Assembly (NCBI RefSeq): GCF_018138145.1
Contig: NZ_CP073104.1
Span: 3,410,001 to 3,474,000 of the forward strand
Direction of reading: 5' to 3'
DNA length: 64,000 nucleotides
Source: Pseudomonas sp. SCA2728.1_7
GTDB taxonomy: Bacteria; Pseudomonadota; Gammaproteobacteria; Pseudomonadales; Pseudomonadaceae
Shown: positions 63,802 through 64,000 of the stretch, one piece after another
How positions within the stretch are numbered: position 1 is the stretch's first letter
Layout of the letters: each line of letters starts with the position of its first letter
Program-made: the position numbers and the translations under genes
Notes under the pieces: generated by a model
What the model was told of the DNA's origin: nothing
Databases searched by the model: none
The model's input: the letters and a program-made list of their open reading frames with translations, nothing else

Positions 63802-64000
63802 ATGCTGCCCCGCGCCGAACAGAAACAACAGACCCGCAACGCCCTGATGGACGCTGCCCGCCACCTTATGGAAAGCGGCCGAGGATTCGGCAGCCTGAGC
63901 CTGCGCGAAGTGACCAAAACCGCCGGGATCGTGCCCACCGGTTTCTACCGGCATTTTGCCGATATGGATGAGCTGGGCCTGGTGCTGGTCAGTGAAGTCG
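63802..64000 (+). CDS. TetR-family regulator, FabR/DesT-like (3' truncated by window edge)
   Basis: The first 66 residues are present. The TetR helix-turn-helix reads LSLREVTKTAGIVPTGFYRH followed by FADMDELGLVLVSE; the YRHFxDMDELGL phrase is typical of FabR and DesT, repressors of unsaturated fatty-acid synthesis that sense acyl-CoA. In P. aeruginosa desT (PA4890) is followed by ureE-ureF-ureG, which would explain why those genes are missing here. ATG 63802 gives the short N-terminal arm usual for the group. Confidence 0.85.
   Translation, partial: MLPRAEQKQQTRNALMDAARHLMESGRGFGSLSLREVTKTAGIVPTGFYRHFADMDELGLVLVSEV

Noticed and set aside
63676..63954. Minus-strand frame opposite the TetR-like gene
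   Set aside because: It runs antisense to a clear TetR helix-turn-helix and across a terminator, and has no family features.

Overview
The window is a stretch of a GC-rich fluorescent-group Pseudomonas chromosome. Four things point there. The order gcbA-ctpL-aroQ-accB-accC-prmA-dusB-fis-purH-purD-retS and the urt/ure urease block match the P. aeruginosa PA4843-PA4868 backbone as I remember it. The cob genes have the Pseudomonas arrangement. Nine REP-type inverted pairs with the Pseudomonas core (gcgagcaggctc) sit between genes. No tRNA, rRNA, CRISPR array, transposase or prophage is visible.

Layout. (1) 1-14894 is core: a partial diguanylate cyclase, a chemoreceptor, fatty-acid (accBC), shikimate (aroQ) and purine (purH, purD) genes, prmA, dusB-fis and the hybrid kinase RetS. 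(2) 14917-25186 is an accessory region that brackets a marC-family gene: three small related proteins of unknown function, then one 2386-residue protein on the minus strand. That protein carries an N-terminal glucosyltransferase domain of the clostridial TcdA/TcdB type, an internal C58-like Cys-His-Asp protease and a TcdA/TcdB-type translocation region, so it is built like lymphostatin (LifA/Efa1). This is the most unusual item in the window. (3) 25479-32983 is a divergent cobalamin cluster, cobJ-cobI-cobH-cobG leftward and cobL-cbiD-cobK rightward, mixing aerobic (cobG) and anaerobic-type (cbiD, cbiG) genes. (4) 33143-33739 is a RelE/HigB-HigA type toxin-antitoxin pair. (5) 33837-38981 is a copper-acquisition cluster: two DUF2946 proteins, a PCu(A)C chaperone, an OprC-type TonB-dependent receptor and a PepSY membrane protein. 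(6) 39158-50165 is the urea uptake and urease locus urtABCDE-ureD-ureA-(two GNAT genes)-ureB-ureC, headed by a likely sigma-54 promoter and interrupted by four repeat blocks. (7) 50306-64000 holds chaperones (CbpA, CbpM, an Hsp70), an AI-2E family transporter, PsiF, regulators (AraC, LysR, a partial FabR/DesT-like TetR), small transporters, an intracellular-type lipase, an azoreductase, a Dps/bacterioferritin-like protein, AsmA and a secreted 14-residue repeat protein.

How the parts relate. Urea is imported by UrtABCDE and split by UreABC; UreD is here and ureEFG are not, and by synteny they may lie just past the right edge. RetS and the GcbA-like cyclase belong to the network that sets the switch between attached and acute lifestyles; whether the toxin locus is under the same control cannot be read from the sequence. 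Two families of intergenic repeats occur: short REP pairs in two co-varying sequence types, and longer cassettes whose ends are conserved but whose interiors are locus-specific and tandemly duplicated (periods of about 114, 107, 47 and 131 bp).
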